64,000 nt of DNA from Prosapia bicincta (GCA_036971475.1 JBAIZL010000007.1:36571783-36635782), one strand, 5' to 3'; numbered from the stretch's first letter, positions 26,242 to 39,395 are shown. The notes: generated by a model from the sequence alone, not told the origin. A program made the numbers and translations.

Positions 26242-26610
26242 TTCACAGACGGTTCAAAACTGGACTATGGGATAGGTTGTGCATTTTATATGGCAGGACA
26301 AACTTTCACTTACGGATTACCCTAAGCCTGTAGCGTTTTTACTGCAGAACTTTATGCAATTTTCCAAGCTTTAAGATCAATTCCGTCTGCAAAATCTAAA
26401 TATCTTGTGTGTTGTGATTCCAAAAGTGCTCTCCAGGCTATTCAGGAAATGTACACTAAGAACCCTTTAGTTGGAGACATCTTGTGCTCAATACACTGGC
26501 TCCAATTGCTAGGTGTCGAGGTGTCATTTTTCTGGGTGCCTGGTCACTGTCGAATATTCGGAAACACTAAAGCAGATGAAGGTGCAAAATTAGCTACAGG
26601 TATGGTGCCA
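26242..26610 (+). other. Remnant RNase H domain of ORF2
   Basis: The D-E-D-D pattern is visible in one frame: FTDGS (aspartate codon at 26248), FTAELYAI, CCDSKSALQAI and NTKADEGAK. It is interrupted only by TAA at 26323, between YGLP and ACSVF. RNase H degrades the RNA strand of RNA-DNA hybrids, and in LINEs it marks the I-like clades. Confidence 0.88.
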
Positions 26611-26849
26611 TCGACACAACGTGTGATGGCATTAGATTGTCTATGCAAAGTTAAAACTACACTATTCTCTGTTTGGAATGAAGAATGGCAAAATGTAAAT
26701 AGAAACAAGCTGAGGGACATCAAAAATACCGTCCGTCCATGGAGGACATCTGTTCGTTCGAATCATAGGGATGAAGTGGTGGTAACTCGACTTCGCATCG
26801 GCCACTCTTTGTTAACGCATGGATGGTTGATGAGACATGACGATCCACC

Positions 26850-26915
26850 ACTTTGTCCGTTTTGTAAAAGTACCATCTCAATCAAGCACATTCTGCTTGA
26901 TTGTGATGAGTTGAC
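26850..26915 (+). other. C-terminal CCHC motif of ORF2
   Basis: The text CPFCKSTISIKHILLDC, preceded by TRLRIGHSLLTHGWLM, is the cysteine-histidine motif common at the end of ORF2 in I/Jockey-type elements. It probably contacts nucleic acid. Confidence 0.8.
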
Positions 26916-27036
26916 CAATTTGTATATTCCTTACAATCTTCGAGGTAGTTTAAAGGTGGTTTTAAGGGACGATGTCACGGCTATCGACCGTGCCCTCGCT
27001 TTCTTACGCCACCTTAATCTATTTAATAATATTTAA

Positions 27037-27212
27037 ATTTTGTATAATTTTAGGTTCTTTAGTTTTAGATAGTCACAATTAATTTTAAACATTTATTTTA
27101 TTTTGTTTTATTTTGATTAGTTTTATTTATGTAATATTTATTTTAAAACTTAACTTTAGTTAGACCATGATAACCTTAATAGGTTTTTCGAGTGGGGGGG
27201 GGGAAGAAAAAA
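27037..27212 (+). other. LINE 3' untranslated region and probable 3' end
   Basis: AT-rich sequence after the ORF2 stop. A run of ten G lies at 27194-27203 and is followed by GAAGAAAAAA. I place the end there, but without a second copy or a target-site duplication the boundary is a guess. Confidence 0.5.
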
Positions 27213-27788
27213 TTGAATTTATATAGAAACCGACGCAAAGAATGCTTCATGAATACTGGTTGTGAGTTGTCCACGTGTCCTAGAATTGTGATCATCGGTC
27301 CCAGCCCATCTCTTTACTCTAATACCTAACAATAATTGATGCGTGTGATGATTATGAGTTAGTATAAGCGCCTTACTTTCTTTCTGGCCAAATTTTCCCA
27401 CGCCTATAGAAACTAATGGTTTGTTACTTTCTCGTCATGGTAATTTGAAACAACCAACCTAATCACGAAACACGAGCGCTTACTTTATTTACAGTCCGTG
27501 ATTACTAGAATCGCATTATTTTCAGTGATACAATATAATATTTACAAAGACTGAGACAATGCGCTCCATGTGTTTATTATACCTACTACCTAGTGTAAGG
27601 TAATACAGGAGAGGAAACAAACGTAAATAAACGACGTTTTAGAAATGCCTAATTAGATTTAGTAGGTTAAAATGCCAACGGGTTTTACAATGAATTTTTT
27701 ATTTTAACTACTAAGCAGAAAATATGTTTATGGGAATTTCTCTACAAGTGTGCAGATGACAATATTTTTGTATGAATTTGTTGTAGTT
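27213..27788. other. Unique AT-rich sequence, no gene seen
   Basis: About 580 bp between the LINE and the MITE-like element. I see nothing recognisable. Confidence 0.4.
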
Positions 27789-28088
27789 TATAGTGCGGAC
27801 GACCTAACCGTGCACTTGTCCTTGAAAGATCGCTGTAGGCTAGACGGTAGAGGGTCAGTATAAATACTGGCCTACAAACATAATTAGGATTGTTAAAATA
27901 CTGACTTCCAGATAAGACTGATATTAGATAAATTTGCTTCGGTATGAAATAAAAAACAATCTTGAAATATGCGTAGATATAGCGAATGCAGAAGCTGTTG
28001 ATGTATCGAACATTCTTGATATGTAGCATGTTTTTAGAACTGGTAATACACTCAAGCTCAAGTGCAGGATTACGTGGTTCGTACTATA
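27789..28088 (+). mobile_element. MITE-like element, copy 1 (about 300 bp)
   Basis: It begins TATAGTGCGGACGACC and ends GTGGTTCGTACTATA, giving imperfect terminal inverted repeats that continue inward as TAACCGTGCACTTG and CTCAAGTGCAGGATTA. The interior matches, in reverse orientation, the sequence at 58756-59037. For example, both share TTAGATAAATT, CTTCGGTATGAAATAA and TTGATGTATCGAACATTC. There is no coding capacity, so the element would depend on an unrelated transposase. The superfamily is not assigned. Confidence 0.8.
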
Positions 28089-28112
28089 GGCCTAAGTACA
28101 GTTTTACGAATT

Positions 28113-31100
28113 TATTACTCGTGGCGTGATAACAAGTTTATTCGTTGTTTTTGTAAATAGCGTGAAGACGATAATATTTTTAAGAGTTTATTATACGTAG
28201 CGTAAGTACTATACATTTTTAAAGAAGTTATTATATATAGTAAAAACGGTAATATCTTTATGAGTTTATTATATGTAGCGTAAGTACTATACATTTTTAA
28301 AGAAGTTATTATATATAGTAAAACGGTAATATCTTTATGAGTTTATTATACGTAGCGTAAGTACTATACATTTTTAAAGAAGTTATTATATATAGTAAAA
28401 ATGTAATATCTTTATGAGTTTATTTTACGTAGCGTAAGTACTATACATTTTTAAAGAAGTTATTATATATAGTAAAAATGTAATATCTTTATGAGTTTAT
28501 TTTACGTAGCGTAAGTACTATACATTTTTAAAGAAGTTATTATATATAGTAAAAACGGTAATATCTTTATGAGTTTATTATACGTAGCGTAAGTACTATA
28601 CATTTTTAAAGAAGTTATTATATATAGTAAAAACGGTAATATCTTTATGAGTTTATTTTACGTAGCGTAAGTACTATACATTTTTAAAGAAGTTATTATA
28701 TATAGTAAAAATGTAATATCTTTATGAGTTTATTTTACGTAGCGTAAGTACTATACATTTTTAAAGAAGTTATTATATATAGTAAAAACGGTAATATCTT
28801 TATGAGTTTATTATACGTAGCGTAAGTACTATACATTTTTAAAGAAGTTATTATATATAGTAAAAACGGTAATATCTTTATGAGTTTATTATACGTAGCG
28901 TAAGTACTATACATTTTTAAAGAAGTTATTATATATAGTAAAAACGGTAATATCTTTATGAGTTTATTATACGTAGCGTAAGTACTATACATTTTTAAAG
29001 AAGTTATTATATATAGTAAAAACGGTAATATCTTTATGAGTTTATTTTACGTAGCGTAAGTACTATACATTTTTAAAGAAGTTATTATATATAGTAAAAA
29101 CGGTAATATCTTTATGAGTTTATTATACGTAGCGTAAGTACTATACATTTTTAAAGAAGTTATTATATATAGTAAAAACGGTAATATCTTTATGAGTTTG
29201 TTATACGTAGCGTAAGTACTATACATTTTTAAAGAAATTATTATATATAGTAAAACGGTAATATCTTTATGAGTTTATTTTACGTAGCGTAAGTACTATA
29301 CATTTTTAAAGAAGTTATTATATATAGTAAAAACGGTAATATCTTTATGAGTTTATTATACGTAGCGTAAGTACTATACATTTTTAAAGAAGTTATTATA
29401 TATAGTAAAAACGGTAATATCTTTATGAGTTTATTTTACGTAGCGTAAGTACTATACATTTTTAAAGAAGTTATTATATATAGTAAAAACGGTAATATCT
29501 TTATGAGTTTATTATACGTAGCGTAAGTACTATACATTTTTAAAGAAGTTATTATATATAGTAAAAACGGTAATATCTTTATGAGTTTGTTATACGTAGC
29601 GTAAGTACTATACATTTTTAAAGAAATTATTATATATAGTAAAACGGTAATATCTTTATGAGTTTATTTTACGTAGCGTAAGTACTATACATTTTTAAAG
29701 AAGTTATTATATATAGTAAAAACGGTAATATCTTTATGAGTTTATTATACGTAGCGTAAGTACTATACATTTTTAAAGAAGTTATTATATATAGTAAAAA
29801 CGGTAATATCTTTATGAGTTTGTTATACGTAGCGTAAGTACTATACATTTTTAAAGAAATTATTATATATAGTAAAACGGTAATATCTTTATGAGTTTAT
29901 TTTACGTAGCGTAAGTACTATACATTTTTAAAGAAATTATTATATATAGTAAAAACGGTAATATCTTTATGAGTTTATTATACGTAGCGTAAGTACTATA
30001 CATTTTTAAAGAAGTTATTATATATAGTAAAAACGGTAATATCTTTATGAGTTTATTTTACGTAGCGTAAGTACTATACATTTTTAAAGAAGTTATTATA
30101 TATAGTAAAACGGTAATATCTTTATGAGTTTATTATACGTAGCGTAAGTACTATACATTTTTAAAGAAGTTATTATATATAGTAAAAACGGTAATATCTT
30201 TATGAGTTTATTATACGTAGCGTAAGTACTATACATTTTTAAAGAAGTTATTATATATAGTAAAAACGGTAATATCTTTATGAGTTTATTATACGTAGCG
30301 TAAGTACTATACATTTTTAAAGAAGTTATTATATATAGTAAAAACGGTAATATCTTTATGAGTTTGTTATACGTAGCGTAAGTACTATACATTTTTAAAG
30401 AAATTATTATATATAGTAAAACGGTAATATCTTTATGAGTTTATTTTACGTAGCGTAAGTACTATACATTTTTAAAGAAGTTATTATATATAGTAAAAAC
30501 GGTAATATCTTTATGAGTTTATTATACGTAGCGTAAGTACTATACATTTTTAAAGAAGTTATTATATATAGTAAAAACGGTAATATCTTTATGAGTTTGT
30601 TATACGTAGCGTAGGTACTATACATTTTTAAAGAAATTATTATATATAGTAAAACGGTAATATCTTTATGAGTTTATTTTACGTAGCGTAAGTACTATAC
30701 ATTTTTAAAGAAGTTATTATATATAGTAAAAACGGTAATATCTTTATGAGTTTATTATACGTAGCGTAAGTACTATACATTTTTAAAGAAGTTATTATAT
30801 ATAGTAAAAACGGTAATATCTTTATGAGTTTATTTTACGTAGCGTAAGTACTATACATTTTTAAAGAAGTTATTATATATAGTAAAAACGGTAATATCTT
30901 TATGAGTTTATTATACGTAGCGTAAGTACTATACATTTTTAAAGAAGTTATTATATATAGTAAAAACGGTAATATCTTTATGAGTTTATTTTACGTAGCG
31001 TAAGTACTATACATTTTTAAAGAAGTTATTATATATAGTAAAAACGGTAATATCTTTATGAGTTTATTATACGTAGCGTAAGTACTATACATTTTTAAAG

Positions 31101-33760
31101 AAGTTATTATATATAGTAAAAACGGTAATATCTTTATGAGTTTATTATACGTAGCGTAAGTACTATACATTTTTAAAGAAGTTATTATATATAGTAAAAA
31201 CGGTAATATCTTTATGAGTTTATTATACGTAGCGTAAGTACTATACATTTTTAAAGAAGTTATTATATATAGTAAAAACGGTAATATCTTTATGAGTTTA
31301 TTATACGTAGCGTAAGTACTATACATTTTTAAAGAAGTTATTATATATAGTAAAAACGGTAATATCTTTATGAGTTTATTATACGTAGCGTAAGTACTAT
31401 ACATTTTTAAAGAAGTTATTATATATAGTAAAAACGGTAATATCTTTATGAGTTTATTATACGTAGCGTAAGTACTATACATTTTTAAAGAAGTTATTAT
31501 ATATAGTAAAAACGGTAATATCTTTATGAGTTTATTATATGTAGCGTAAGTACTATACATTTTTAAAGAAGTTATTATATATAGTAAAAACGGTAATATC
31601 TTTATGAGTTTGTTATACGTAGCGTAAGTACTATACATTTTTAAAGAAGTTATTATATATAGTAAAACGGTAATATCTTTATGAGTTTATTATACGTAGC
31701 GTAAGTACTATACATTTTTAAAGAAGTTATTATATATAGTAAAAACGGTAATATCTTTATGAGTTTATTATACGTAGCGTAAGTACTATACATTTTTAAA
31801 GAAATTATTATATATAGTAAAACGGTAATATCTTTATGAGTTTATTTTACGTAGCGTAAGTACTATACATTTTTAAAGAAGTTATTATATATAGTAAAAA
31901 CGGTAATATCTTTATGAGTTTATTATACGTAGCGTAAGTACTATACATTTTTAAAGAAGTTATTATATATAGTAAAAACGGTAATATCTTTATGAGTTTA
32001 TTATACGTAGCGTAAGTACTATACATTTTTAAAGAAGTTATTATATATAGTAAAAACGGTAATATCTTTATGAGTTTATTATACGTAGCGTAAGTACTAT
32101 ACATTTTTAAAGAAGTTATTATATATAGTAAAAACGGTAATATCTTTATGAGTTTATTATACGTAGCGTAAGTACTATACATTTTTAAATAAGTTATTAT
32201 ATATAGTAAAACGGTAATATCTTTATGAGTTTATTATATGTAGCGTAAGTACTATACATTTTTAAAGAAGTTATTATATATAGTAAAAACGGTAATATCT
32301 TTATGAGTTTGTTATTCGTAGCGTAAGTACTATACATTTTTAAAGAAATTATTATATATAGTAAAACGGTAATATCTTTATGAGTTTATTTTACGTAGCG
32401 TAAGTACTATACATTTTTAAAGAAGTTATTATATATAGTAAAAACGGTAATATCTTTATGAGTTTATTTTACGTAGCGTAAGTACTATACATTTTTAAAG
32501 AAGTTATTATATATAGTAAAAACGGTAATATCTTTATGAGTTTATTTTACGTAGCGTAAGTACTATACATTTTTAAAGAAGTTATTATATATAGTAAAAA
32601 CGGTAATATCTTTATGAGTTTATTTTACGTAGCGTAAGTACTATACATTTTTAAAGAAGTTATTATATATAGTAAAAACGGTAATATCTTTATGAGTTTA
32701 TTATACGTAGCGTAAGTACTATACATTTTTAAAGAAGTTATTATATATAGTAAAAACGGTAATATCTTTATGAGTTTATTATACGTAGCGTAAGTACTAT
32801 ACATTTTTAAAGAAGTTATTATATATAGTAAAAACGGTAATATCTTTATGAGTTTATTATACGTAGCGTAAGTACTATACATTTTTAAAGAAGTTATTAT
32901 ATATAGTAAAAACGGTAATATCTTTATGAGTTTATTATACGTAGCGTAAGTACTATACATTTTTAAAGAAGTTATTATATATAGTAAAAACGGTAATATC
33001 TTTATGAGTTTGTTATACGTAGCGTAAGTACTATACATTTTTAAAGAAATTATTATATATAGTAAAACGGTAATATCTTTATGAGTTTATTTTACGTAGC
33101 GTAAGTACTATACATTTTTAAAGAAGTTATTATATATAGTAAAAACGGTAATATCTTTATGAGTTTATTATACGTAGCGTAAGTACTATACATTTTTAAA
33201 GAAGTTATTATATATAGTAAAAACGGTAATATCTTTATGAGTTTGTTATACGTAGCGTAAGTACTATACATTTTTAAAGAAATTATTATATATAGTAAAA
33301 CGGTAATATCTTTATGAGTTTATTTTACGTAGCGTAAGTACTATACATTTTTAAAGAAGTTATTATATATAGTAAAAACGGTAATATCTTTATGAGTTTA
33401 TTATACGTAGCGTAAGTACTATACATTTTTAAAGAAGTTATTATATATAGTAAAAACGGTAATATCTTTATGAGTTTATTTTACGTAGCGTAAGTACTAT
33501 ACATTTTTAAAGAAGTTATTATATATAGTAAAAACGGTAATATCTTTATGAGTTTATTATACGTAGCGTAAGTACTATACATTTTTAAAGAAGTTATTAT
33601 ATATAGTAAAAACGGTAATATCTTTATGAGTTTATTTTACGTAGCAAAACAACGATAGTCTTTAAGAGTTTATTATACGTAGTTTAAGAAAATAATATAT
33701 ATTTTACTTAAGAGTTTATTGTATACAGTGTAAAACTATAATTTATACATGTATTTAATG
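28113..33760. repeat. 78-bp satellite array, about 70 copies with decayed edges
   Basis: The core (28187-33646) is a head-to-tail array of a very AT-rich 78-bp unit containing TACGTAGCGTAAGTACTATA and TTATTATATATAGTAAAAAC. Units of 77 bp have AAAACGG for AAAAACGG. Three sub-types are interspersed by their opening: TTTATTATAC, TTTATTTTAC and TTTGTTATAC. The last is usually paired with AAAGAAATTA and the 77-bp length. Degenerate units flank the core at 28113-28186 and 33647-33760. Runs of 78-bp units give long open frames on the - strand (26 residues per unit), which break at each 77-bp unit. I consider these non-coding. Confidence 0.97.
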
Positions 33761-36736
33761 ACTATTGGAAAATAATATTTCCACAAAGTATGCGTTATAC
33801 CGAACGTAGTTTGGGAATATTTTCTGCTTATACTATAAAATATTTCGATACGTTTTGCTTAATGCGGCATATTATTTATAATATTAGTTATGAATATATT
33901 TGTAAAAGTGGGAGAATTTTAACGAAGCTCAGGTTTTTTGGACCGTATTAGATCTTAAAGCAGAGATTAAATGTGTGAAAATATGTCGACCGTGAGGTCC
34001 TGGACGCCGTTAAAGGTTAACGAATGTTAGGACCTACATCAGGTTCATTTTAAGCAATACCTTCACTTCAAACGTTGAATGCTTATGTATTTCGGAAATT
34101 TATAACTACGAATATGACAGAAATATTTTATTGTGATGAATAATAAATAATTAAATTTTCCAAAATTGAACGCCATGATGCGTAAACTGACTATTTTTCC
34201 ACGTAATACAGGCACGATTATCTTACGTCGTGTCTAAGGTTGGCTATGTTTAAGGAGAGTTCTAACTCCGGCACAATCACGCTATTGCAGTTTGTGCAAA
34301 GTCTTAAATACTGAATATGTCTTAAATGTCAGTAAATAGTGTTAACTGTAATGACGTGTATTGTATTAGGATTTTTATTCTGAATACGTCTTAAATGTCA
34401 GTGAAATATTATTAAATATAAGTTGTGTTATTAGTTCATTTGAATAATTTTACATGAACGTATGTTGAACTTATTTGCTAAAAAAAAATTTTCTACACAG
34501 TCTGTAGTATCCAGACTTCTATTAATTACTGGAGGCGATTCCAGGCTGGTCTTAACTCAGGAGCGTACGTCACGACGTCGTGGGAAACGGCCTTCATTAC
34601 AATATCAATTATTGATTTTATACACCAGTGCAATGGCTTTAATTATTTCCCCGAAAACCTACAAGGCGAAGTTCGCAAAACCCTTGGCGCTTGTGGGTAA
34701 CCGTATATTAGGGATCGCTGTCCTCCCACTCCATTGGTTTCGTTAACTGTTTACCCACTTTGTTGTCTTCTCTATAACTCTTCTACTCGACTGGGGGTTT
34801 CTACCTCTTCTTCCTCCTATCTTCGTAGTTCTCTTTCATCACTCCTCTTTATTCTGCTCGTGTTTCTAGCCTAATTCTTATTTTACAAGCTTTATTTACA
34901 CATTCTTTCGGTGCTTGGCATATCCTTTAGATTATTCATGCAGTATTGTCACCAGCCTTTTCCATGTTTTTTAAAATTCTTTTCGCTGTAATGTTTCATT
35001 TTATCTCTGTTTTTCTTTCAACAAACGTCTATCTCTCTCTACAGACCTTTCCCTTTGTTACCCGTTATGTGTATTTTTTCTGTGAACTCTCTTTCCACAT
35101 GGTTTCCCTCTGTTATTACTTTTCTCAACACAACATTAATTCTACAAGTATCACATTTATTATCTTTCTTACCTTTATTTTTGTTTGGCATGTAATAAAT
35201 TTTTTAATTCTATCTTCTACTACTTGAAGTACATGGCTACCTTTTTCGTAGCTGTTGTTCTTCGTCCTTTGGTTTTAACTACTGTATCTTTACAGTCTTT
35301 TACCTTTGTTACTTTATCTTTCCCGCTCGTCATAACAGAACGTTTCTTCTTGTTACGTCTTTTAGTCATTTTTTTCAAAGCTTAAATTTCTGCAATGGCT
35401 CAAGTTCAACCCTGCTTGGGACACGGAGCTTTTCTATGCGGTAAATAGCTCACCTTAAGCTCTGTTCTTAAATTTAACGACTAGAGTTTTGTGAAAACGT
35501 GGTAATCAATACATGACGTTTTTGGAATTTTATTTAACTGGATACTAAAGTTGTTATAAAACTTTAGATGGTTAACTTCGTAAAAGGAACGAATGTTTGA
35601 AACGCGTCAGCAAGGAAGCAATTACGTATTCACTTAGTTAAGTACTTTTTAAATATAGTTTTATACAATGTTGTTGAAAATCGAAAAACGACCAAAAAAT
35701 CGAAAATAGGCCAGGGTTAAATCTTCTTGAGCGCAAATATCTTTTATTTTTTATTGTTTACTGAATATTTTAAAGTTTTCTATCCAAAGGTTGTTTACGC
35801 CGAACAACGTGCAACCCATCATTGAAATCTTTAAACAGTTTTAAGCAAGGCGAAATTCCAAGTAAATGTTACGGGAACTGTTTTTTTGCACGGACGATGA
35901 AGAAGAAATAGAGGCGTAGAATCACGGCTGAATGTACAGAATTTTAATGAATAAAGTTTGAAATAGGAAGAAGAATAAGAAGAAGGATTGCGAGTTGTGC
36001 TATTTATTAATTGGCACCCGTCGGTGCGTTCACCTCTCCCGCCAGCACATCAGTCATCTGGTTGTCGCCACCTGACAATGCTCAGTCCGCTTCCTCGATC
36101 CTTGCATTGCCTTCCCAGTGGCCGTACTTCCAGTGACACTGTGCACTCTCTGGCTGATATGGCCTACATTGCTCATTAATTTATTCTTGTTATGATCAAA
36201 TAGTTTGTTATCTATAACTTATGCTTTTAGTAAAATTTCTATTTACGGTAGGTTTTCGCCAATCATTTTATTCTATGAAGTTTAAAACATCGCCAATGAA
36301 CTTATCGGAGCAAATTTTCTTCCACATCGGAATTTTTATCCATTAGAAACTGTTATCAAATTGGGTAGCGATTGTCACCTCTTATCACTCTCGGTGACTA
36401 TGCTCATGCGTTGCATAATGTTCCCAGGAGGTCATTATGAAATTTCCCCAATTCTAATTCCATCTACATCTCTACCCTTCTTTTTACAAGAGGGTGTGAT
36501 GAGTAGGTAATTCTTTAAAACACCGTTAGAGAGTTGGTACACTTTACATATGCGACTTTGCTCAGATGTTGACATGAGTACCTGCATATATCTACCAGAG
36601 GGCTTTAAGTCTGTAGGCTTACTTCAATCCGAGTAATATTACAATCCTTTCCTATCCTACAGCTTTTGAATACAACATACGTTTACAATGATTTCATATT
36701 TTAATTTAATCAGTGTTACAAAAAGTTATATGTAAG
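33761..36736. other. Unique sequence, no confident gene
   Basis: About 3 kb. Features seen are a direct repeat of about 25 bp (CTGAATAYGTCTTAAATGTC at about 34311 and 34380), an unrecognised open frame on + at 34462-34746 (94 codons, no motif), a pyrimidine-rich stretch (34750-35390) whose hydrophobic open frames reflect T-rich composition, and a GC-richer patch at 35995-36175 with an unrecognised 63-codon frame. None is supported as a gene. Confidence 0.4.
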
Positions 36737-37392
36737 TTGTACTTAGTCACTAAACCCTAAAGTTGTATTTAGGTACTGAGCACTAAAGTTCTATTTAGTC
36801 ACTGAGCACTAAAGTTGTATTTAGTCACTGAATACTACTGCTGTTATTAGTCTAAAGGCTAAAGTTTTATTTAGGTACTGAGCACTAAAGTTGTACTTAG
36901 TCACTGATCCCTAAAGATGTATTTAGGTACTGAGCACTAAAGTTCTATTTAGTCACTGAGCACTAAAGTTGTATTTAGTCACTGAATACTACTGCTGTTA
37001 TTAGTCTAAAGGCTAAAGTTTTATTTAGGTACTGAGCACTAAAGTTGTACTTAGTCACTGATCCCTAAAGATGTATTTAGGTACTGAGCACTAAAGTTCT
37101 ATTTAGTCACTGAGCACTAAAGTTGTATTTAGTCACTGAATACTACTGCTGTTATTAGTCTAAAGGCTAAAGTTTTATTTAGGTACTGAGCACTAAAGTT
37201 GTACTTAGTCACTGAACCCTAAAGATGTATTTAGGTACTGAGCACTAAAGTTGTATTTAGTCACTGAGCACTAAAGTTGTATTTAGTCACTGAATACTAA
37301 AGTTGTATTTAGTCACTGAACACTACTGCTGTAGTCTGAAGACTAAAGCTGTATTTAGTCGCTAAGCCCTAATTTTGTATTTAGTCATTGAA
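36737..37392. repeat. 26-bp minisatellite with a 154-bp higher-order unit
   Basis: The basic unit is about 26 bp (TTAGTCACTGAGCACTAAAG plus TTGTAT, with variants). A composite of six units recurs: AATACTACTGCTG occurs at 36831, 36985 and 37139, 154 bp apart each time. The outer units are more divergent. Confidence 0.93.
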
Positions 37393-37407
37393 TTCAGAGT
37401 AATAACA

Positions 37408-37410
<3 letters not shown>

Positions 37411-37482
<72 letters not shown>
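37411..37482. repeat. (TA)n microsatellite
   Basis: About 70 bp of uninterrupted TA dinucleotides directly after the 26-bp minisatellite. Confidence 0.98.
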
Positions 37483-37483
<1 letters not shown>

Positions 37484-38759
37484 CGAAACAAATAATTAGG
37501 CAATAATGAAATCATTCTTTGTGGGAGTACCATAGTTTGGTATTAAGTAAGTTTTCACTACAACAAAGAGAACAAATTCATCTTCTCTATAAAGACTCAC
37601 GAAATGGCGTCATATGCTTTGCATTGGCTTCCAAGTTCGCCTACCCGCCAATTTCGATATTAGCTTGTTAAAAAACAATTTCATTTTAGCAATTTCCTTA
37701 GCGTTGTTTCGCGTCTTGATGCGTAATTATTTAGGCAGAGATGTTAATAAATGAGGCCATCTTTGCTATTGTAATTTGGAAAACAATAATTATCCGAAAG
37801 AAATACTTTGCTATTAACCAATATCATACCTTTTATATTAAAAGCATAGGCGGTGATCAGATTAAGTTAAAAGTAAAAATAGAAGTCAATAAACAAAATT
37901 CCGTTTGATGTGACATGGATTCTTCAAATGGGTCGTCATTATGGACGAAACGTGCTGACGTTTTTCCTTTTACATCTAATGTAGAAGAACTAAGAACAAA
38001 CACACCCAGTTCTGCTAGGAATCCAAAACGTTCTTGCATAAATGGTGGTGTACACGGCCGCAGTTGACATGGGCCGGCTTCGGTCGGGTATTGTACCGAC
38101 ATGCATTCCGATGCTGTGAACATATTCCTACACGCCACTCTTAAATCTTTTGCCTCTGAAGGTTAAAATGTGTTTTGCCGATAGCTGTCTGGGTTACACC
38201 TCACGCCGACTGTCTGATCTTTTACACTCTCCGTGCGTTTACTCCCATATCAATTGGTACGGATGAAGAAAAGATAGATGTTGGGTTGAAGTAGAGTTCT
38301 CCAGTCTGGGTCTGGAAGGCGTGGACTCTGAAATTGGCATATTTTTTAATCGCTAGACTACTGGCTGTTGTTCTCGAAGAACGTACCATGAATTATTTGG
38401 TATGAACTCGTGTCTGAAGGCGACACAGGTAATCTTACTTTCCACTACATATATATATAATTTTGCAACAGCGTTTTCTTGTATTGACTTATCACGTTCA
38501 CTATATGTACTTAAACAAGAATCTTACTTGGTATTTATGCGAGTTAACTTTCAAAGATTCATAGTATCTCCATTATCGAGCATCACTGACCACAGCGTAC
38601 ATATATATATTTGCGAGAGGAAGAGGTTTTATATACTTTTGGAGGACAACCTGCTTAACAAAATGTAAGTAAAGAACTATAAAATTGACCTTGAATCAGG
38701 TAGAGAAAACTCATCGTATTTTCACTTGTCTTAAAGTAGGAGTTGGAAAAGAGATTGGT
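37483..38759. other. Unique sequence, no confident gene
   Basis: Contains an open frame on the - strand at 37857-38138 (93 codons) with somewhat balanced composition and several cysteines near its start. I do not recognise it. It might be an exon or a decayed element fragment. An open frame on + at 38402-38668 is AT-rich and unsupported. Confidence 0.35.
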
Positions 38760-39395
38760 GTGAAGCGAGGAGGTTGTACCATGGCATCGGGGGATGGATT
38801 CCAAGACACCGGTTACATAACTTTGGAGTAATACCAGAGAGCAATTTAAATGAATACTATTTGTTATAGCATCCGTAGTAAAAGTTACCTCCGTAAAGTC
38901 CTGCGCGTGAAGCTGTTGTGAAGCGAGGAGGTTGTACCATGGCAGGGGGATGGATTCCAAGACACCGGTTACATAACTTTGGAGTAATACCAGAGAGCAA
39001 TTTAATTGAATACTATTTGTTATAGCATCCGTAGTAAAAGTTACCTCCGTAAAGTCCTGCGCGTGAAGCTGTTGTGAAGCGAGGAGGTTGTACCATGGCA
39101 TCGGGGGATGGATTCCAAGACACCGGTTACATAACTTTGGGGTAATACCAGAGAGCAATTTAAATGAATACTATTTGTTATAGCATCCGTAGTAAAAGTT
39201 ACCTCCGTAAATTCCTGCGCGTGAAGCTGTTGTGAAGCGAGGAGGTTGTACCATGGCAGGGGGATGGATTCCAAGACACCGGTTACATAACTTTGCAGTA
39301 ATACCAGAGAGCAATTTAAATGAATACTATTTGTTATAGCATCCGTAGTAAAAGTTACCTCCGTAAAGTCCTGCGCGTGAAGCTGTTGTGAAGCG
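38760..39395. repeat. 156/158-bp tandem repeat, 4 copies (314-bp dimer x 2)
   Basis: Units begin GTGAAGCGAGGAGG at 38760, 38918, 39074 and 39232. A final GTGAAGCG at 39388 closes the array in phase. Units 1 and 3 have GGCATCGGGGG (158 bp). Units 2 and 4 have GGCAGGGGG (156 bp). The present array therefore looks like a duplicated dimer of 314 bp. Confidence 0.95.

Larger units (their letters stand above)
23616..27036 (+). pseudogene. LINE ORF2 polyprotein (endonuclease-RT-RNase H), frame broken many times
   Basis: In an intact element ORF2 nicks the target DNA and reverse-transcribes the element RNA. Here the reading frame changes at about 23870 (with loss of sequence), between about 24330 and 24365, at about 25262 and between about 26000 and 26040. 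In-frame stops lie at 24943, 25057, 25066 and 26323. Domains in order are APE-type endonuclease (23616-24150), reverse transcriptase (24712-25530), RNase H (26242-26610) and a terminal CCHC motif (about 26857-26910). The start at 23616 follows the ORF1 stop by 6 nt, and the opening (MSTPKQTVIQWNINGVKSHI) matches the family's typical WNxxG start. No functional product is expected. Confidence 0.92.
21822..27212 (+). mobile_element. Degenerate I-clade-like non-LTR retrotransposon (LINE)
   Basis: A full-length-looking but inactivated LINE. The order is a GC-richer leader, ORF1 with three CCHC knuckles, a 6-nt gap, then ORF2 with APE endonuclease, reverse transcriptase, RNase H and a terminal CCHC motif, followed by an AT-rich 3' region. 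An RNase H domain after the RT is known for the I group and some related arthropod clades and is absent from Jockey, so I place it in or near the I group. The 5' end is set by the compositional change near 21822. The 3' end is set near a G10 run and the short A-rich tract GAAGAAAAAA at about 27205-27212. Both ends are approximate, and no target-site duplication was found. The many lesions show it is old. Confidence 0.93.

Noticed and set aside
30991..31638. A 215-codon frame with hydrophobic 26-residue repeats that could look like a membrane protein
   Set aside because: It lies entirely in the 78-bp array and breaks wherever a 77-bp unit occurs. The hydrophobicity reflects AT-rich codons.
34946..35385. 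Hydrophobic open frames suggesting membrane proteins
   Set aside because: The stretch is pyrimidine-rich, which yields F, L, S and V codons by composition. No family motif is visible.
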